Below are positions 1 through 11,240 of a stretch of 64,000 nucleotides of DNA, piece after piece. The DNA is from Gnomoniopsis sp. IMI 355080 (lineage: Eukaryota > Ascomycota > Sordariomycetes > Diaporthales > Gnomoniaceae). A model generated the notes under the pieces. It was not told the origin of the DNA, ran no database searches, and saw only the letters and a program-made list of their open reading frames with translations. The DNA is taken from positions 78,086-142,085 of the forward strand of contig JAPEVC010000080.1 of the NCBI GenBank assembly GCA_027946555.1, read 5' to 3'. Every line of letters starts with the position of its first letter. Positions within the stretch are counted from its first letter, which is position 1. The position numbers and the translations under genes are program-made.

Positions 1-2
1 AT

Positions 3-379
3 GGCAAGAAGATATCGTATTTCCGTGGACACGAGCTACACGGCAAGACCTTGAAAGTGCCAGAAGGATACCGCGGAGTGCTCGTCGAGATGAAGGATGC
101 ACCAAAACCCGAGGCGCAAAGGCCAGAGGAGCCTGAGGTGGTTGATCTAGAAGCGGAAGACGAGTTGCCTCTTGGCGCGCTGGAGACGCAGGCCCAGTTC
201 GACGAGATGGTCATCTGGGGCCACGAGTCCATGGCAGAAGCAATTTCAGATCCTTATGCGCGAGGCATCGAGGAGTGGATGAAACTAACGTCACAAGTAC
301 GTGGGAGACCGTTCATTGTGCAAACATCTGTGCTAATATATCAATTCAGATACATTCATACGATGGGGAGAAGGCGTAG
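3..379 (+). CDS. RNH203: Ribonuclease H2 subunit C, C-terminal part (cut by window edge)
   Basis: Only the 3' end of this gene lies in the window. The open frame runs from base 3 to 296; an intron at 297-349 (GTACGT donor, TGCTAATA branch-like site, CAG acceptor) is followed by a final exon at 350-379 ending in TAG. The start of the visible protein reads FRGHELHGKTLKVPEGYRGV, which matches the family-typical block of the fungal Ylr154w/RNase H2 C subunit. In the family this non-catalytic subunit supports the trimeric enzyme that removes ribonucleotides from DNA; the catalytic subunit is not here. The middle (about residues 25-60) is acidic and probably a linker, and the short C-terminus ends IHSYDGEKA. 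The ATG at base 1 is in another frame and is not used. The 5' exon(s) must lie to the left. Confidence 0.85.
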
Positions 380-802
380 TGAGTACATACTGTAGTCTAC
401 AGAACATTGGACGGCATCGCCTCGCACATGTTTCGGGAACAGGCGCAACGTATTTGTATACCAAGGACTCATTCTGGGCCTGAAGTAGACAAGATATCGA
501 TATGTCAATTACATGTGAGCATATCAAATAGTAGGGCCTGGAAGGACAAGGCTCCTTCTGCGCGTCCATAAACATCTTTCCTTTTCAGGCTTAGCGTCAT
601 CTTATGCAGTCAATCAATTAACGCGTCCCGTCGCGCTCGAATCGCGTCTAAGCCGCGTCAGAAAATTAATTACTAAGGGTTTCGACCCTTGCATCTTCGC
701 TCATCCCACCTCGTCTTCGTTCTTCCATACTCTTTTTCTCACGGGCCTTTTTACGCGATTGTCTTACTGCACTTGACTCTTGCGACCATCACACATTCAA
801 AA
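380..802. other. Intergenic region RNH203-MCM6, MCM6 promoter
   Basis: No gene seen. The region holds the RNH203 3' flank and the MCM6 upstream region, including a group of CGCGT motifs at 621-658 and a pyrimidine-rich stretch before the MCM6 start. Confidence 0.6.
621..658. promoter_or_regulatory. MCB-like (MBF) site cluster upstream of MCM6
   Basis: A perfect palindromic ACGCGT at 621-626 is followed by CGCGT at 643-647 and 654-658, about 145-180 bp upstream of the MCM6 start codon. ACGCGT is the established MluI cell-cycle box bound by the MBF (Mbp1/Swi6-type) factor in yeasts, and MCM genes are classic G1/S targets. That these sites act in this fungus is an inference. Confidence 0.5.
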
Positions 803-3800
803 ATGGCAGCAGTAGCACCAATGTCCAGCGATCCAGGCTTCCCAATGTCTGACGGTCCTTCGAGGACTCCGAGGCAACGACGCTCAGATTTGCCCAGCTC
901 TTCATTGACTGGTCGCTCTCGTGGCCCACTTTCAGAGAGTCTTGGAGCCCGAAGTGACGATGATGCTGCCGAAGGTTTTGAGGACGACCAGATCCCCGGG
1001 AGACGCCCGACAGATGTGCAGAATATTCCCAAAGTCGAGGACAGACTTGCTACCTTAATCGCGAAGCATTTCGAGGACTTCATTGAGGGGTATGATCGAA
1101 CTAGCTTTGCGCGCGCGCACCCACGATAACAGTCACTACTGACACGCTCTCATTTGCAGATACATAGAGGACCCCAGCTCTTCCAACCTGCCCACCTCGA
1201 GCGCCATGACCACAGACAAAGTCTACATCGCCCAGATCCATGGCATGCGACTACACGGCCTGTCAACCTTTTACGTCGATTTCAAGCAGATGCAATCATG
1301 GACCGATGGCACCCTTGCCGATGGTATTGTAGACCAATACTACCGATTTATTCCGTATCTTAACGGCGCTCTTCACAATATGATCGCCAAGTACGAGCCG
1401 GCCTACTTCCGCGAGCACCGACAACCCACTGCCTCGAGTACCATGACCACCTCAGGCGCCAGCAATGTCGGTTCAGGAAGCCAGTCCCGTTCAGGTGACA
1501 AGACAACAAACCAACAGACCGATAAAGTGTTCACCATTGCCTTCTACAACCTGCCCTTAGTCTCCAGAGTGCGCAGTCTTCGCGCCGGAAACATTGGCAA
1601 GCTACTCTCCATATCTGGAACCGTCACGAGGACATCCGAGGTGCGACCCGAGTTATCTGTGGCTACCTTTGTGTGCGAGGCCTGCCGCGCCGTAGTTCCC
1701 AATGTCGAACAGACCTTCCGATACACCGAGCCGACACAATGCCCAAATGCAACTTGCCAGAATCGTCAGGCATGGCAGCTGGACATCAGGCAGAGCACTT
1801 TCATCGACTGGCAGAAGGTCCGCATCCAGGAGAATAGCTCAGAAATTCCCACGGGCAGCATGCCTCGCACAATGGACGTCATTCTGCGTGGTGAGATTGT
1901 CGACCGGGCTAAGGCTGGTGAAAAGTGCATTTTCACCGGTGCGCTGATTGTGGTGCCTGATGTCAGTCAATTGGGTCTTCCAGGCCAGCATGTCCAGGCT
2001 TCTCGTGATGAGAGGAACGTCCCTCGTGGGGGTGATGCTGGAGGCAGTGGTGTTTCAGGCCTCAAGGCACTCGGTGTGCGCGATCTGACGTACCGCCTCG
2101 CCTTCCTGGCTTGCATGACGACACCTGATACGACAAATCTAGGTGGTGGCGTTGGAGACGTTCTTGCCTCTATCAACGCTGCTGACAACGAAAATGCGGC
2201 TCAAGCACAAGAACAGGTTCTAGGCTCCTTCAACTCTTCAGAGATCGAGGATCTCCGAAAGATGGTGCACAGCGACCACATCTACTCGCGCCTGGTCAAC
2301 TCCCTGGCGCCCATGGTCTACGGCCACGAGGTGGTCAAGAAGGGCCTTCTGCTGCAGCTCATGTCCGGTGTACACAAATCCACTGCTGAGGGCATGCAGC
2401 TGAGAGGCGACATCAACATTTGTATCGTTGGCGATCCATCCACGTCAAAGTCACAATTTCTGAAATATGTCTGCTCTTTCGCTCCTCGTGCAGTATACAC
2501 CTCTGGAAAGGCCTCCTCAGCCGCTGGTTTGACTGCCGCGGTGGTAAAGGACGAGGAAACTGGCGAGTTCACCATCGAGGCTGGTGCGCTTATGCTGGCA
2601 GACAACGGTATTTGCGCCATTGATGAGTTCGACAAGATGGACGTTGCCGATCAAGTCGCAATACACGAAGCAATGGAACAACAGACCATCTCCATTGCCA
2701 AGGCAGGTATTCAGGCCACTCTCAATGCTCGCACCTCCATTCTCGCGGCTGCCAACCCCGTCGGCGGTCGTTACAACCGCAAGACTACTTTGCGCGCCAA
2801 CATCAACATGTCCGCGCCCATCATGTCTCGTTTCGATCTGTTCTTCGTCATTCTGGACGAGTGCAACGAGAAGGTCGACCGCCACCTGGCAGAACATATT
2901 GTTGGTATTCACCAGATGCGTGATGCTGCCGTCGAGCCCGAGTTTAGCACAGAGCAACTACAGCGGTATATTCGCTTCGCAAGGACATTCCGGCCGGAGT
3001 TCAACGACAAGGCCAAAGAGGTCCTGGTTGAGAGGTACCGCGAGCTGCGCGCCGACGACTCACAAGGTGGCGCAGGCAAGAACAGCTACCGCATCACAGT
3101 GAGGCAGCTGGAGTCCATGATTCGACTATCCGAGGCCATCGCAAAAGCAAACTGCGTCGACGAGGTCACGCCTGAGATGGTCAACGAGGCCTTCCACCTG
3201 CTCCGCCAGTCCATCATCTCCGTCGAGCACGACGATGTCGAGGTAGACGAGGACGATGAATTTCCTCCTGAGGACGGCGATACCCTTCGTCGTGCTGCTT
3301 CTGAGGCTGCAGGCGTCCCCGCGGACGAGGATGGAGATGCACAGATGGGCGAGGACCATGAGGACGCGAATGTGGGAGAGGCTCGTGTTGCCCCTGAGAG
3401 GCCGAAGCATACCATTTCGTACGACAAATATATCAGCATGGTGAACACGATCGTGCAGCGCGTTGCTAATGACGAGGCCGGTGCGGGCGAGGGAATCGCT
3501 GGTGAGGCGCTGATCCAGTGGTACCTGGAGCAGCAAGAGGATGAGCTGCAGGGTGAAGAGGATTATCACAAGGAGCATGCGCTGGCAAAGATGGTGCTGA
3601 AGAAAATGGTCAAGGTAAATTTACACTACGCGGAGTTCAAACATCTCAAAAGCTACAGCCCGCTAATTTGTTTTATTGTCATATAGGAGAACATCCTCAT
3701 GGCCATCCGCGGCGAAGCCATGGCTACCGACGACGCAGAGGCTGGCGAGGCAGTTGTCCCACCACCAGCACAGAACATCGTCTATGTTTTGCACCCGAAC

Positions 3801-3821
3801 TGCGCGATCGAGGAGGTCTAG
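803..3821 (+). CDS. MCM6: MCM6, replicative helicase subunit
   Basis: Three exons: 803-1089, 1160-3614 and 3687-3821, giving 958 residues. This is a subunit of the Mcm2-7 hexamer, the ATP-driven DNA helicase loaded at origins in G1. The order is a disordered N-terminus (about 1-75), the MCM OB region with a four-cysteine zinc motif near residues 267-298 (CEAC, later CPNATC), the AAA+ core with Walker A GDPSTSKSQ near 519, a Walker B region around AIDEFDKMD, and the arginine finger SRFD near 651. LGVRDLTYRLAFLA and the sequence after the finger (DECNEKVDRHLAEHIVGIH) are MCM6-type, not MCM2/3/4/5/7. An acidic linker near 770-820 precedes a C-terminal winged-helix region. The start is the first ATG after a pyrimidine-rich leader; both introns preserve phase. 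CGCGT motifs upstream suggest G1/S control. Confidence 0.96.
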
Positions 3822-4784
3822 ACTGCTTCTTTCCTGGTAACATCCACATGTCGCATTTAGGAAGGTTTATTTGGATGTTTGTCAATATTGAAAATGGGTT
3901 CATTGGAGTTATCGGCGTTGGACAAAGTCACGAATGCACTGGCGGGTCAATATGAATAATGGGGCTTAAGGATGGGCGGTCACGAGGCAGCAATGCATGA
4001 ATACCTACTATTTAGAGAGAAAGATGTCAATTCCACTGTGTGCTATGCAAAATTACTTCACTGAGAAACCTCCATCCATTGTTGTTATATGAAGACGTGT
4101 AACACAACCAACTTACTAACTAGTGGTGTAGATCGCCGGTTTGAGCGGTCCTTCAAACAAGGCTGAACCGGTTGTTATACTGTCCTGTACGAAAACACAC
4201 CCGGCCTTTGAGTCCACTTGCAAATCGCAGGGACTGAAAATACTTTCCATGAAAAGTGCAGATGACGAATGAGTGAGGCAATGGATACAACGCCCGAGCG
4301 CCATGTGTTCTCTTCGGATTGATTGGTCAAGCCTCCCGCAAGCAGGGAGCCTTCTTTGCTGTGATCACGGAATTTTCATCGTCTCATTCTGTCTCACACA
4401 TCATTACTGGTCACAAAAATTTGTTTCAGTCATTTGGGTTTGTGTTCTGCCTATCGGATTGGTCTGGGTCTCGCAGGAGCGACTGCTGTCATTTTTCTTG
4501 CCGCCCACATGCTATTGCGGACCACATAGTGCCGCTCGCATTCCGAGTCGTTCCATGCTGGCAGCAAAGAGACACCGGTCATCATATGGCTCTCGGACCC
4601 TGTATAGCAAAGACGGAGGAGGATCGCATCTCTCAATTACTCCCTCCTTCAATCTGTGGGGTTCGTGAAGCCCTTTTCTTTCGTTCTGTGTGTACCGTGA
4701 CACACGGTGCCTTTTGGTGTGGAAAGATGCTGCTCTCTGATCTGGTACCCAAGGTGGTATCAAACGCCCGAGTAGAGTAGTTGT

Positions 4785-4799
4785 AAAAAAAAAAAAAAA
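4785..4799 (+). repeat. Homopolymer A15
   Basis: Fifteen consecutive A residues in a noncoding stretch. It is a plausible slippage or sequencing-error site; no function is claimed. Confidence 0.9.
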
Positions 4800-4961
4800 G
4801 TCGGAGTGTCACGAGAACACTGAAAACGAAGCTCTTAGGAACTCGTTGAGCCCGTATTCCATCCGATCATGCGCTCGTTCTCTACTGTAAATGGGTGGTA
4901 AGCGACAGACAAACCCTCCTCGACCACCCTTATCACTCGTCCATGAACCCATCGTGTCGCT

Positions 4962-4974
4962 CCCCCCCCCCCCC
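4962..4974 (+). repeat. Homopolymer C13
   Basis: Thirteen consecutive C residues downstream of the RGG gene; noncoding, and its length may be unreliable. Confidence 0.9.
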
Positions 4975-5251
4975 TCACACGGTTCAACCCTCACGCAAGT
5001 TTCTGCTTGAAGGGTTCGGATGCTCAAAAATGCGCTATGGAACACGTCGTCCAATGAGCCTGTGTAAATTGTACATGGACTGTGCGTCTTTGAGTGAACG
5101 ACAATTTAATAGGTCAGCTGAGGATGGACAGGTTGGTCCCCAAGCCGATTTCATCGCAGCTTTGACTCTGTATGAAACAAAAAGACATTATCGCAACCGT
5201 GTCTTCGTGCAATCGTTGAGTCTTGCAGCTTGGGCAACATAGCTGACACGG

Positions 5252-8200
5252 TTATTGGGTCTGAATGGCCGGTGCTGCAGTTCGGCCCCACTCAGAAGAC
5301 CTCCCACGGTAGCCACGTCCACGGCCGCGAGTGTTTCCGGTCCCAGTCCCAGACCCTGCTCCCGATGCCGACGCCTGCTCAGGCGAATATGGGGTGGATG
5401 CGTCCTGGCTTCGAGGTCCACCACGATATGACGAGCTGCCATAACGTGAACCTTGGCGACCACCACGTCGAGGATTAGGGCTTCTCAAGGTCATGGTCAC
5501 ATGCTTCCGCTCTGCGTTGAACGGCAGTAGCACCACGATAACGTTCTTTGGTTCTGGGTAAAACGGCACGGCCTCCGCGGTGGTGGCCACCACCGGCGCC
5601 AGTCTTCTATCCTGGCGTGGAGGTGCCTTTGCGGGGTTGTAAGCCGCCTCTGGAATATCCGTGGGAATGTTTACGGGAGGCAGGGAGCCCATCTCTTGCT
5701 CCTCAAAGCAATCCTCGTCCATCGTCTTTGTGACGAAAGAGCTTGAATCAACAATAACCTCAGGGGCGTAAAGAAGCGGTAACGAAACGGTGGCTGGTGA
5801 GCCAGGAGGTGGTTGCGCCAAAGCTGTTCTACTCGACGAGTTGACACTTGTAGGCTTGGAATCCGCAAAGAGACCCTTGATACGATCCATAATCGACGAA
5901 TTCGCCCCTTGACTCGCCGTAGCACCGGTATTAGCCGCTGTTCGCGCGGCATGACCAGCGCCCAGACCATCATCCCTGAACCGAGGATGTTGACCCCAGC
6001 TTGGAGCGGATTGATTCGATCGTTGAGACACAGCAGAGGCAGATCCAGGTGCAGGTGGCAGTTTTACGACAGGTACAGGCTTCGTACTCGGGAGGGACAC
6101 GTGTGGATGTCGTGCGTCTCCGTCGAAAGCAGGATGACTTCCACCCTCCTCGGGAGGGTTACCAGTGTCTGGAGCAAGCGGTTCGGGCTGCGCGTTCTGG
6201 CTCGAGGGAAAGAATCGAGATTGTTGGCTTGCGGCAGCAACACCATTTCGGCCTGCAGAGCGAGAAGTAGCTAGGCCAGGCCCATCATCTTGTCGACCAC
6301 TAGAGGACGCCGGCCACACTGGTGCACCATAAGTGGCGGTCTGACGCTTGATTGGATTCCCATCCTCACCCACCTCCGTATACTGCTCCTTGATCTGGGG
6401 CTGCACGTCTGCGTGGGTAAGTCCACGAGTCTTCAGATCTCTATCAAGCTCAGCGCTACGTTGAGCCGCCGACGCGAAGAAAGCTTGGTCACCTGCAAGT
6501 ACTTGTTCGGCAAAACGGTTGCGATTCAGCGTCTTCGCATCTTGAGGTGGACCGATAGGTCCTAGTGGTCTAGATGACGATGGACCTCCTGGAGCAGCGG
6601 CTCTCGGAGGGGCGATAGGCCCAGGGCCTGGACGCCCACCCCGTGCGGCGGCTGTCTGAGACAGCTGCGCATCGAAACCTGCATTGAAGCTCCCATTGCC
6701 CAGAGTACGATCGTTATTGGGGGCGCCCCAGACATTTCGCGAGCCTTGGATGCCTGAGCCCCAGATTGTTGGCTCTGGTTGTGGCGGTATGCGAGATTGT
6801 GGCCATGGATGGCCGTGCTTGTTTTCTGTAGCTGTAGGCTGCTCAGAGGTGCCAATCGGCTTGATACGCGCCTGAGAGGTGACTGTGACGCCATTTGCAA
6901 GAGGGCTTGGTTGGCTGCCACCCGTTGTCTGGGCAGGGTGAGTATCGTTCGATGCTTGCTCCGGCACCTCAGGTGAGCTGACTGATTGCTCGGTCATAGC
7001 CTTTGGTGCTTCCTGTGTTTCCTCATTCTTCGCACCTCTGCGATCTGGGGGTGGACCCAAAGCAGCCAGCTTCTTGGCAAGTCTCTCCTTCTTCGCTGCT
7101 TCTTCTTGAGCCTCTTGCTCCTGTCGCCGTTTGATGGCCTCTGCACGGCGCTCCTGCATGAGCTTCTTCTGAAACTCCACGGTGTTTTCGATATTCTGTT
7201 GGGGTGCTACAACAGCATCTGGAATCTGCTGTGGGGCTACGGACGACATTGCGGGAGAAGCACGTGGTAGGTATGGTGACTGTCGTGGGGGTGCCTGGAT
7301 GGTGGGTGGAGCGTGATTGTGAGGTGAGAGCGGGTTGTCGCCGACACTGATGACCGAGCCTCGTCTCGGATCATGTAGGTCAGGAGGTGGCATGGTTTGA
7401 TCGGTGGACCTCAGTCGCTGAAAACTTCCACTGCCACCGCTGACGTTGGAAGAACCACGTCGCCGACCGTACCCACCGCTAGTATGAGTAGTTTGGAAGG
7501 CAGCCGAAGGTTCTGCCGGACCTTGTGTGTCTGAATGCATAGGCCGCTGCAGGACAGCAGGCTGCCTCTGAGGATAATCAGTCCGTGGGATTCCACGGCG
7601 ATCGGTGACAGGTTCGTAACGACCTGACTGGGAGTTGAACAGCTGCTGATTGTCGCGACGCGGCGATCGACTGAAGTCATCGGCAGCGATTTCTCTGGCA
7701 GCAGGAGGTGGTCCACCTCTTACGTAGGTTTGGCCTGGGGATGCAAAGCTTCTTTGGGGCTGCTCGGGGGGCACTTCCATCGGGGAGACCTTGGAGACCG
7801 GGGGCAGCGACGCCCAAGGAGATTTGACGGGTGTGGGAGGCGCAGGTGGTTTTGCGACCAGGGTTGGCTTCTCTGCCGAAGCGCCACCTTTCAGAATAAG
7901 TCCCTTGCCAGATGGCAGACCAGGCTTCACAGACGGTGAGCTCGAAGTAGCCGCGGGTGGGGGTGCCGGTGAGCGGGGCTTCTCGATAGCCTTAGCTTCC
8001 TTAGGAGCAGGCTGCTGCTCAGGTATAACTGGGGTCTCATCAACATGTGGAATCGTAGTCTTGGTACCATCAGCCCATGTGAGGGCGTCAGGAGCGTCCC
8101 AGTCCTCATCGTCGTCGTCTATGTCGGCCCAGGTTGACTGGCCCTTGGCGTCGTCTGCGTGAAGGCGGCTTGCCATGTGAATACCAATCTTGGCCAACTC

Positions 8201-8944
8201 CTCGTCCGTGATTTTCCTAGGATCGGGAACAGGAATAGCTATATGCGTTATTCATGTCAGCATGATGGTTTTGCGCAGGTGAACAGAAGGCGAAGCGCGT
8301 GTGAACTTACGGCGGTTTTTATTCCACACAGCACTTGCATCAGGCGCAGGGCGACCGTTTTGAGACAAAGAAGACTTTGAGGCATCGCGCAGACCACTGG
8401 TGGTTTTTGCTACAAGTCTGGGTTTGGGAACGCTGGAGCTGGTCGTCGGGGTAGCTGCCGAAGACACGGGTGTTGTAGGCTTGTCGCCGACCTTGGGGGC
8501 GCTAGTGCTCGAGGTCGCCTTGGAAGCCAGGAATGTCTTGTTGACCGAAACGGACTTGAAGGTGGCAGGTCGCTTGGCCGACGATGTTCGGACGTGTCCC
8601 TTCTCGTCGCGCTTCGCTGAGTCTTGCCTCGAGGCTTCGGTATCTGAGCCGCTGTTGCTGACCTCGGCCGAGTTCACAGACTCGTCGACAATGTCGTGGA
8701 CTAGCTTGTCGACAATCGTGGTGCTAGGCTCAACGTTTGCCTCGGGCGCGGCGGGGGCATCCGCCGAGGGTTTCTCGGAAAAGTCGGGAGTGTCATTTTC
8801 GGTCTTTGCATGGGCGTATAGGAATTAGAAGAGCTGCGACGAGAATGACAACAACGTGGGGCAGCAGGGCAGTAAACTCACGCGCAGAACAGCAGGAGTC
8901 GCAGTTTCTTCCAGGGACACTTGTGGCGTAGGTTCCGCCGCCAT
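5252..8944 (-). CDS. Large disordered protein with C-terminal RGG tail, function unknown
   Basis: Three exons on the minus strand: 8944-8882 (21 codons, MAAEPTPQVSLEE...), 8803-8311 and 8238-5252, giving 1180 residues. I do not recognise a named family. The protein is mostly low complexity (Pro, Ser, Gln, Ala). Notable parts are a conserved-looking block at the exon 2/3 joint (DPRKITDEELAKIGIHMASR), an acidic patch WADIDDDDEDWD with a WADGTK segment (about 205-235), a PPTPVKSPWASLPPVSKV stretch, a charged helical/coiled-coil segment near 540-575, a NRNRFAEQVLAGDQAFF block, and an Arg/Gly-rich tail (about 1105-1180) with RRGG, YRGG, RGRGRGYRGR. Such tails commonly bind RNA, so an mRNA-associated role is a guess. 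The first intron's acceptor is AAAG, less common than YAG, but the in-frame TAA just upstream and a CTAAT branch-like site support it. Confidence 0.8.
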
Positions 8945-10222
8945 CGTCCGGCACTTGAGATTCTGGATGGATTGCTTCCTAGAGAGTGTTGGCGTGTGCA
9001 ATCAGATCTGGAGGAGTCGAGAGAAGGACTATTGCGAAAGTGAGGTAGGGCGGTGATGCGCAAAGTTGTCCGTGGTTGGCTGGGAGGATCAGTTGGGATC
9101 AGTAAGGTTGTCTTCAGTGGCTACCCAGGTATTTGGAGGTGACGCACCTGGGGGAACTGCCGGACCAGAAAGAGGACAGAGCATGTACTGTCTTGATACA
9201 AGATCGCTCGCACAGGAAAGAGGATGTGTACAGAACAACAAAAGAGACACCGACCAACAAGGGCAAAATCGTCGTGGTGACGAACCTTGAAGGGTTTGAG
9301 TTGGGTTGTCGCATTCAGAGTTGCACTTTCCCGCGCAGGCCTCGAAGCTGGGGACTCCGAATAGCGTGCTGCACGGACCACCTGGGATTCTCCCCAAGAG
9401 TTTACGCAGGAAAGTCATGAGACGACGAAGGACTCCGTCAACTCTACAAGCAACCAGGATTTTGCAAGCTGCAAAGAAACTGCAACGATTTTGCCCGAAA
9501 AAAAAGGGTTTAATGGCAATCTACACAATTCATCCAAATAACACACATGTCCAATAAATCACTAGCACCTCTCTGTCAAAATTGCACAAGCGGTGAAATC
9601 AGCATTGCCCACATCTTGTCAGCTCTGTTCAAATTTAGGATATTACAAATGCTCTGTGAACGTGAGGTAGCAATTCAACCAAAGAGTTTTGATGTAGTGA
9701 ATTCTAAAATCTCTTGCCAGTCCTAGTTGTTCCACTGGATCCTATACTGCTTTATCGTCAAGCACGGGTAGTTCTTTGTAATGTGTCTGGTCAGGATCAG
9801 TCAAGTATTCTCTTCTATAACAGGTCATATTGTATTCACCTGAGCATACAGGACTACTCGTCTTTACTTACTTTCAGATGTCCCAGAAATAAAACGCTAG
9901 CTCACACAGCATGCTTGCATTGAGGGCCAAATGAGGATCTCCAGCTTGCTTCTCCGGCTCCGGGCGACAAAGCTTAGGCACAGTCTGTTCGCTGCTTCAT
10001 ATTGCTACCACAAAGACATGTGGTTAGCAGCACAAGAGCGGGAAGGCCTACCCATAAACTTTGATTTCAACATATACATAGACAGCTACCACCTCACAAA
10101 CACACGGAAGATACGGGAAAGGGTGGATAACCCAAGGAAATCTCGTGTCTTGTCACACGTCCCTTAATTCGTCTATGACTGGTATCTACATGTCACCCCG
10201 AAGTAATCTCCATCGTCACTGC
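8945..10222. other. Upstream region of RGG gene / 3' flank of ATP17, no gene seen
   Basis: About 1.3 kb without a supportable CDS. The largest open frames (for example 9133-9420) have no recognisable content. It likely holds the RGG gene promoter and 5' leader plus the ATP17 3' region; both genes are on the minus strand. Confidence 0.5.
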
Positions 10223-10893
10223 TTAGTGAGCATTGTTCTTGTGGTGACCTAGAACGATATTAGTCCTGCTTCCGTTCCAAAGGGACAAACACCCCAAAAA
10301 CTTACGCAGGTGGAAGTAGTAGTTCTGAGCGTATCCGATTACGACCAGCAAGACGATGGCGTGGATGATGGCTAGAAAACAGGTTTGTCAGTATCCCCGC
10401 GACAGGCCGCATTGGTGAAAAGAATCTAAATTCTAGATCTTTTATACGTACGCTTCGCGGTCGGGTTCTTGCCAAAGTGCTTGGCCTGGTAACGGCCCAG
10501 GATGCCAGTGGCCTTGACCTCAGGAGGGGGGCCCCGGGGCAGCTTCTCGTAGAAGCTGACAACGCGCTTCATGGCGATGCCATTAGGGTCGGCGCCGATA
10601 GCCTGCATACCGTCATATCAGCCTCATTGATCCCCGGTGGATCCGATGCCACCACAGAAGACCCCTCATCAACAGTCCCGATCGTGGTCGATCCCTTTTC
10701 CATGCTCTTGACCCCTTCTACCACCAATCCCGGGACCATCGATTGAAAGACGACTGCATTGCACATACCTTGGGCGAAGCGACCTAGATCATAGTGTTAG
10801 CGCGTCCGTAACATCAAAGTTCGCGAAAAGGCGAGCGCGGTTTACCTTGGGAGGAATGAGCGTCGAGAGCGCTCGGCGTGTGACGAAGCTCAT
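10223..10893 (-). CDS. ATP17: Mitochondrial F1Fo ATP synthase subunit f
   Basis: Five exons on the minus strand: 10893-10846, 10783-10769, 10602-10452, 10371-10306 and 10248-10223. They sum to 306 bp, a 101-residue protein, the normal size for subunit f. It sits in the Fo membrane part of ATP synthase in the inner mitochondrial membrane. The N-terminus MSFVTRRALSTLIPPK is the family-typical opening and part of the targeting region; FYEKLPRGPPPE, GRYQAKHFGKNP, one membrane helix (AIVLLVVIGYAQNYYF) and the end HLRHHKNNAH are all characteristic. Every intron is GT-AG and all phases fit. Exon 2 is only 15 nt, coding VASPK, and is needed to rebuild the conserved LIPPKVASPK junction. The gene is head-to-head with the complex I NDUFS4-type gene. 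Confidence 0.94.
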
Positions 10894-11240
10894 GGTGACT
10901 GTGATGCCGGACCGCCGACAGAAGATTGAAGAATTCGAAGCGAAGGGAGAGGAGAATCAATTGAGCGCTCCGGTGTCGCTGCTGCAATTGATGTATCGTT
11001 GGGGGTCGGTTTTGTGACGTTTGAATGCTGGCGACGACGGTTGAAGCCGGGAACAGGGACGGCTAGCTCTGCATCGGTGCTGCGACTGCGCTTTTTCCGA
11101 CAGCCAATCAGCACTCCCCTGACTTAAGAGCCGCTCCAACCGTCATCAGCGGCCAAACCTCACCCTCGTCTAGGCACGACCCTCCTCAACATCGACCAGA
11201 CGCAACCCGATCTGGCGATTTCGAACCAGCTCAATTCGCC
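10894..11240. promoter_or_regulatory. Shared divergent promoter of ATP17 and NDUFS4-type gene
   Basis: A 347-bp gap separates two start codons pointing apart, both for oxidative-phosphorylation subunits. A CCAATCA at 11104-11110 is a candidate CCAAT box; the Hap2/3/5 CCAAT-binding complex is an established regulator of respiratory genes in yeast. Co-regulation here is inferred. Confidence 0.5.
11104..11110 (+). promoter_or_regulatory. Candidate CCAAT box
   Basis: CCAATCA lies 131-137 bp upstream of the NDUFS4-type start and about 210 bp upstream of the ATP17 start. The motif is short and could occur by chance. Confidence 0.35.

Larger units (their letters stand above)
3822..5251. other. Convergent intergenic region, no gene seen
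   Basis: This is the 3' flank between MCM6 (+) and the RGG protein gene (-). Open frames of up to about 150 codons exist around 4273-4780, but their translations look random (rich in C, H, S and W), start in the middle of nothing and show no splice logic. It carries a 15-A run (4785-4799) and a 13-C run (4962-4974). Confidence 0.55.

Noticed and set aside
4273..4780. Two overlapping open frames of 130-150 codons in the MCM6 3' gap
   Set aside because: Composition looks random, no recognisable motif, no intron logic, and they sit between convergent 3' ends.
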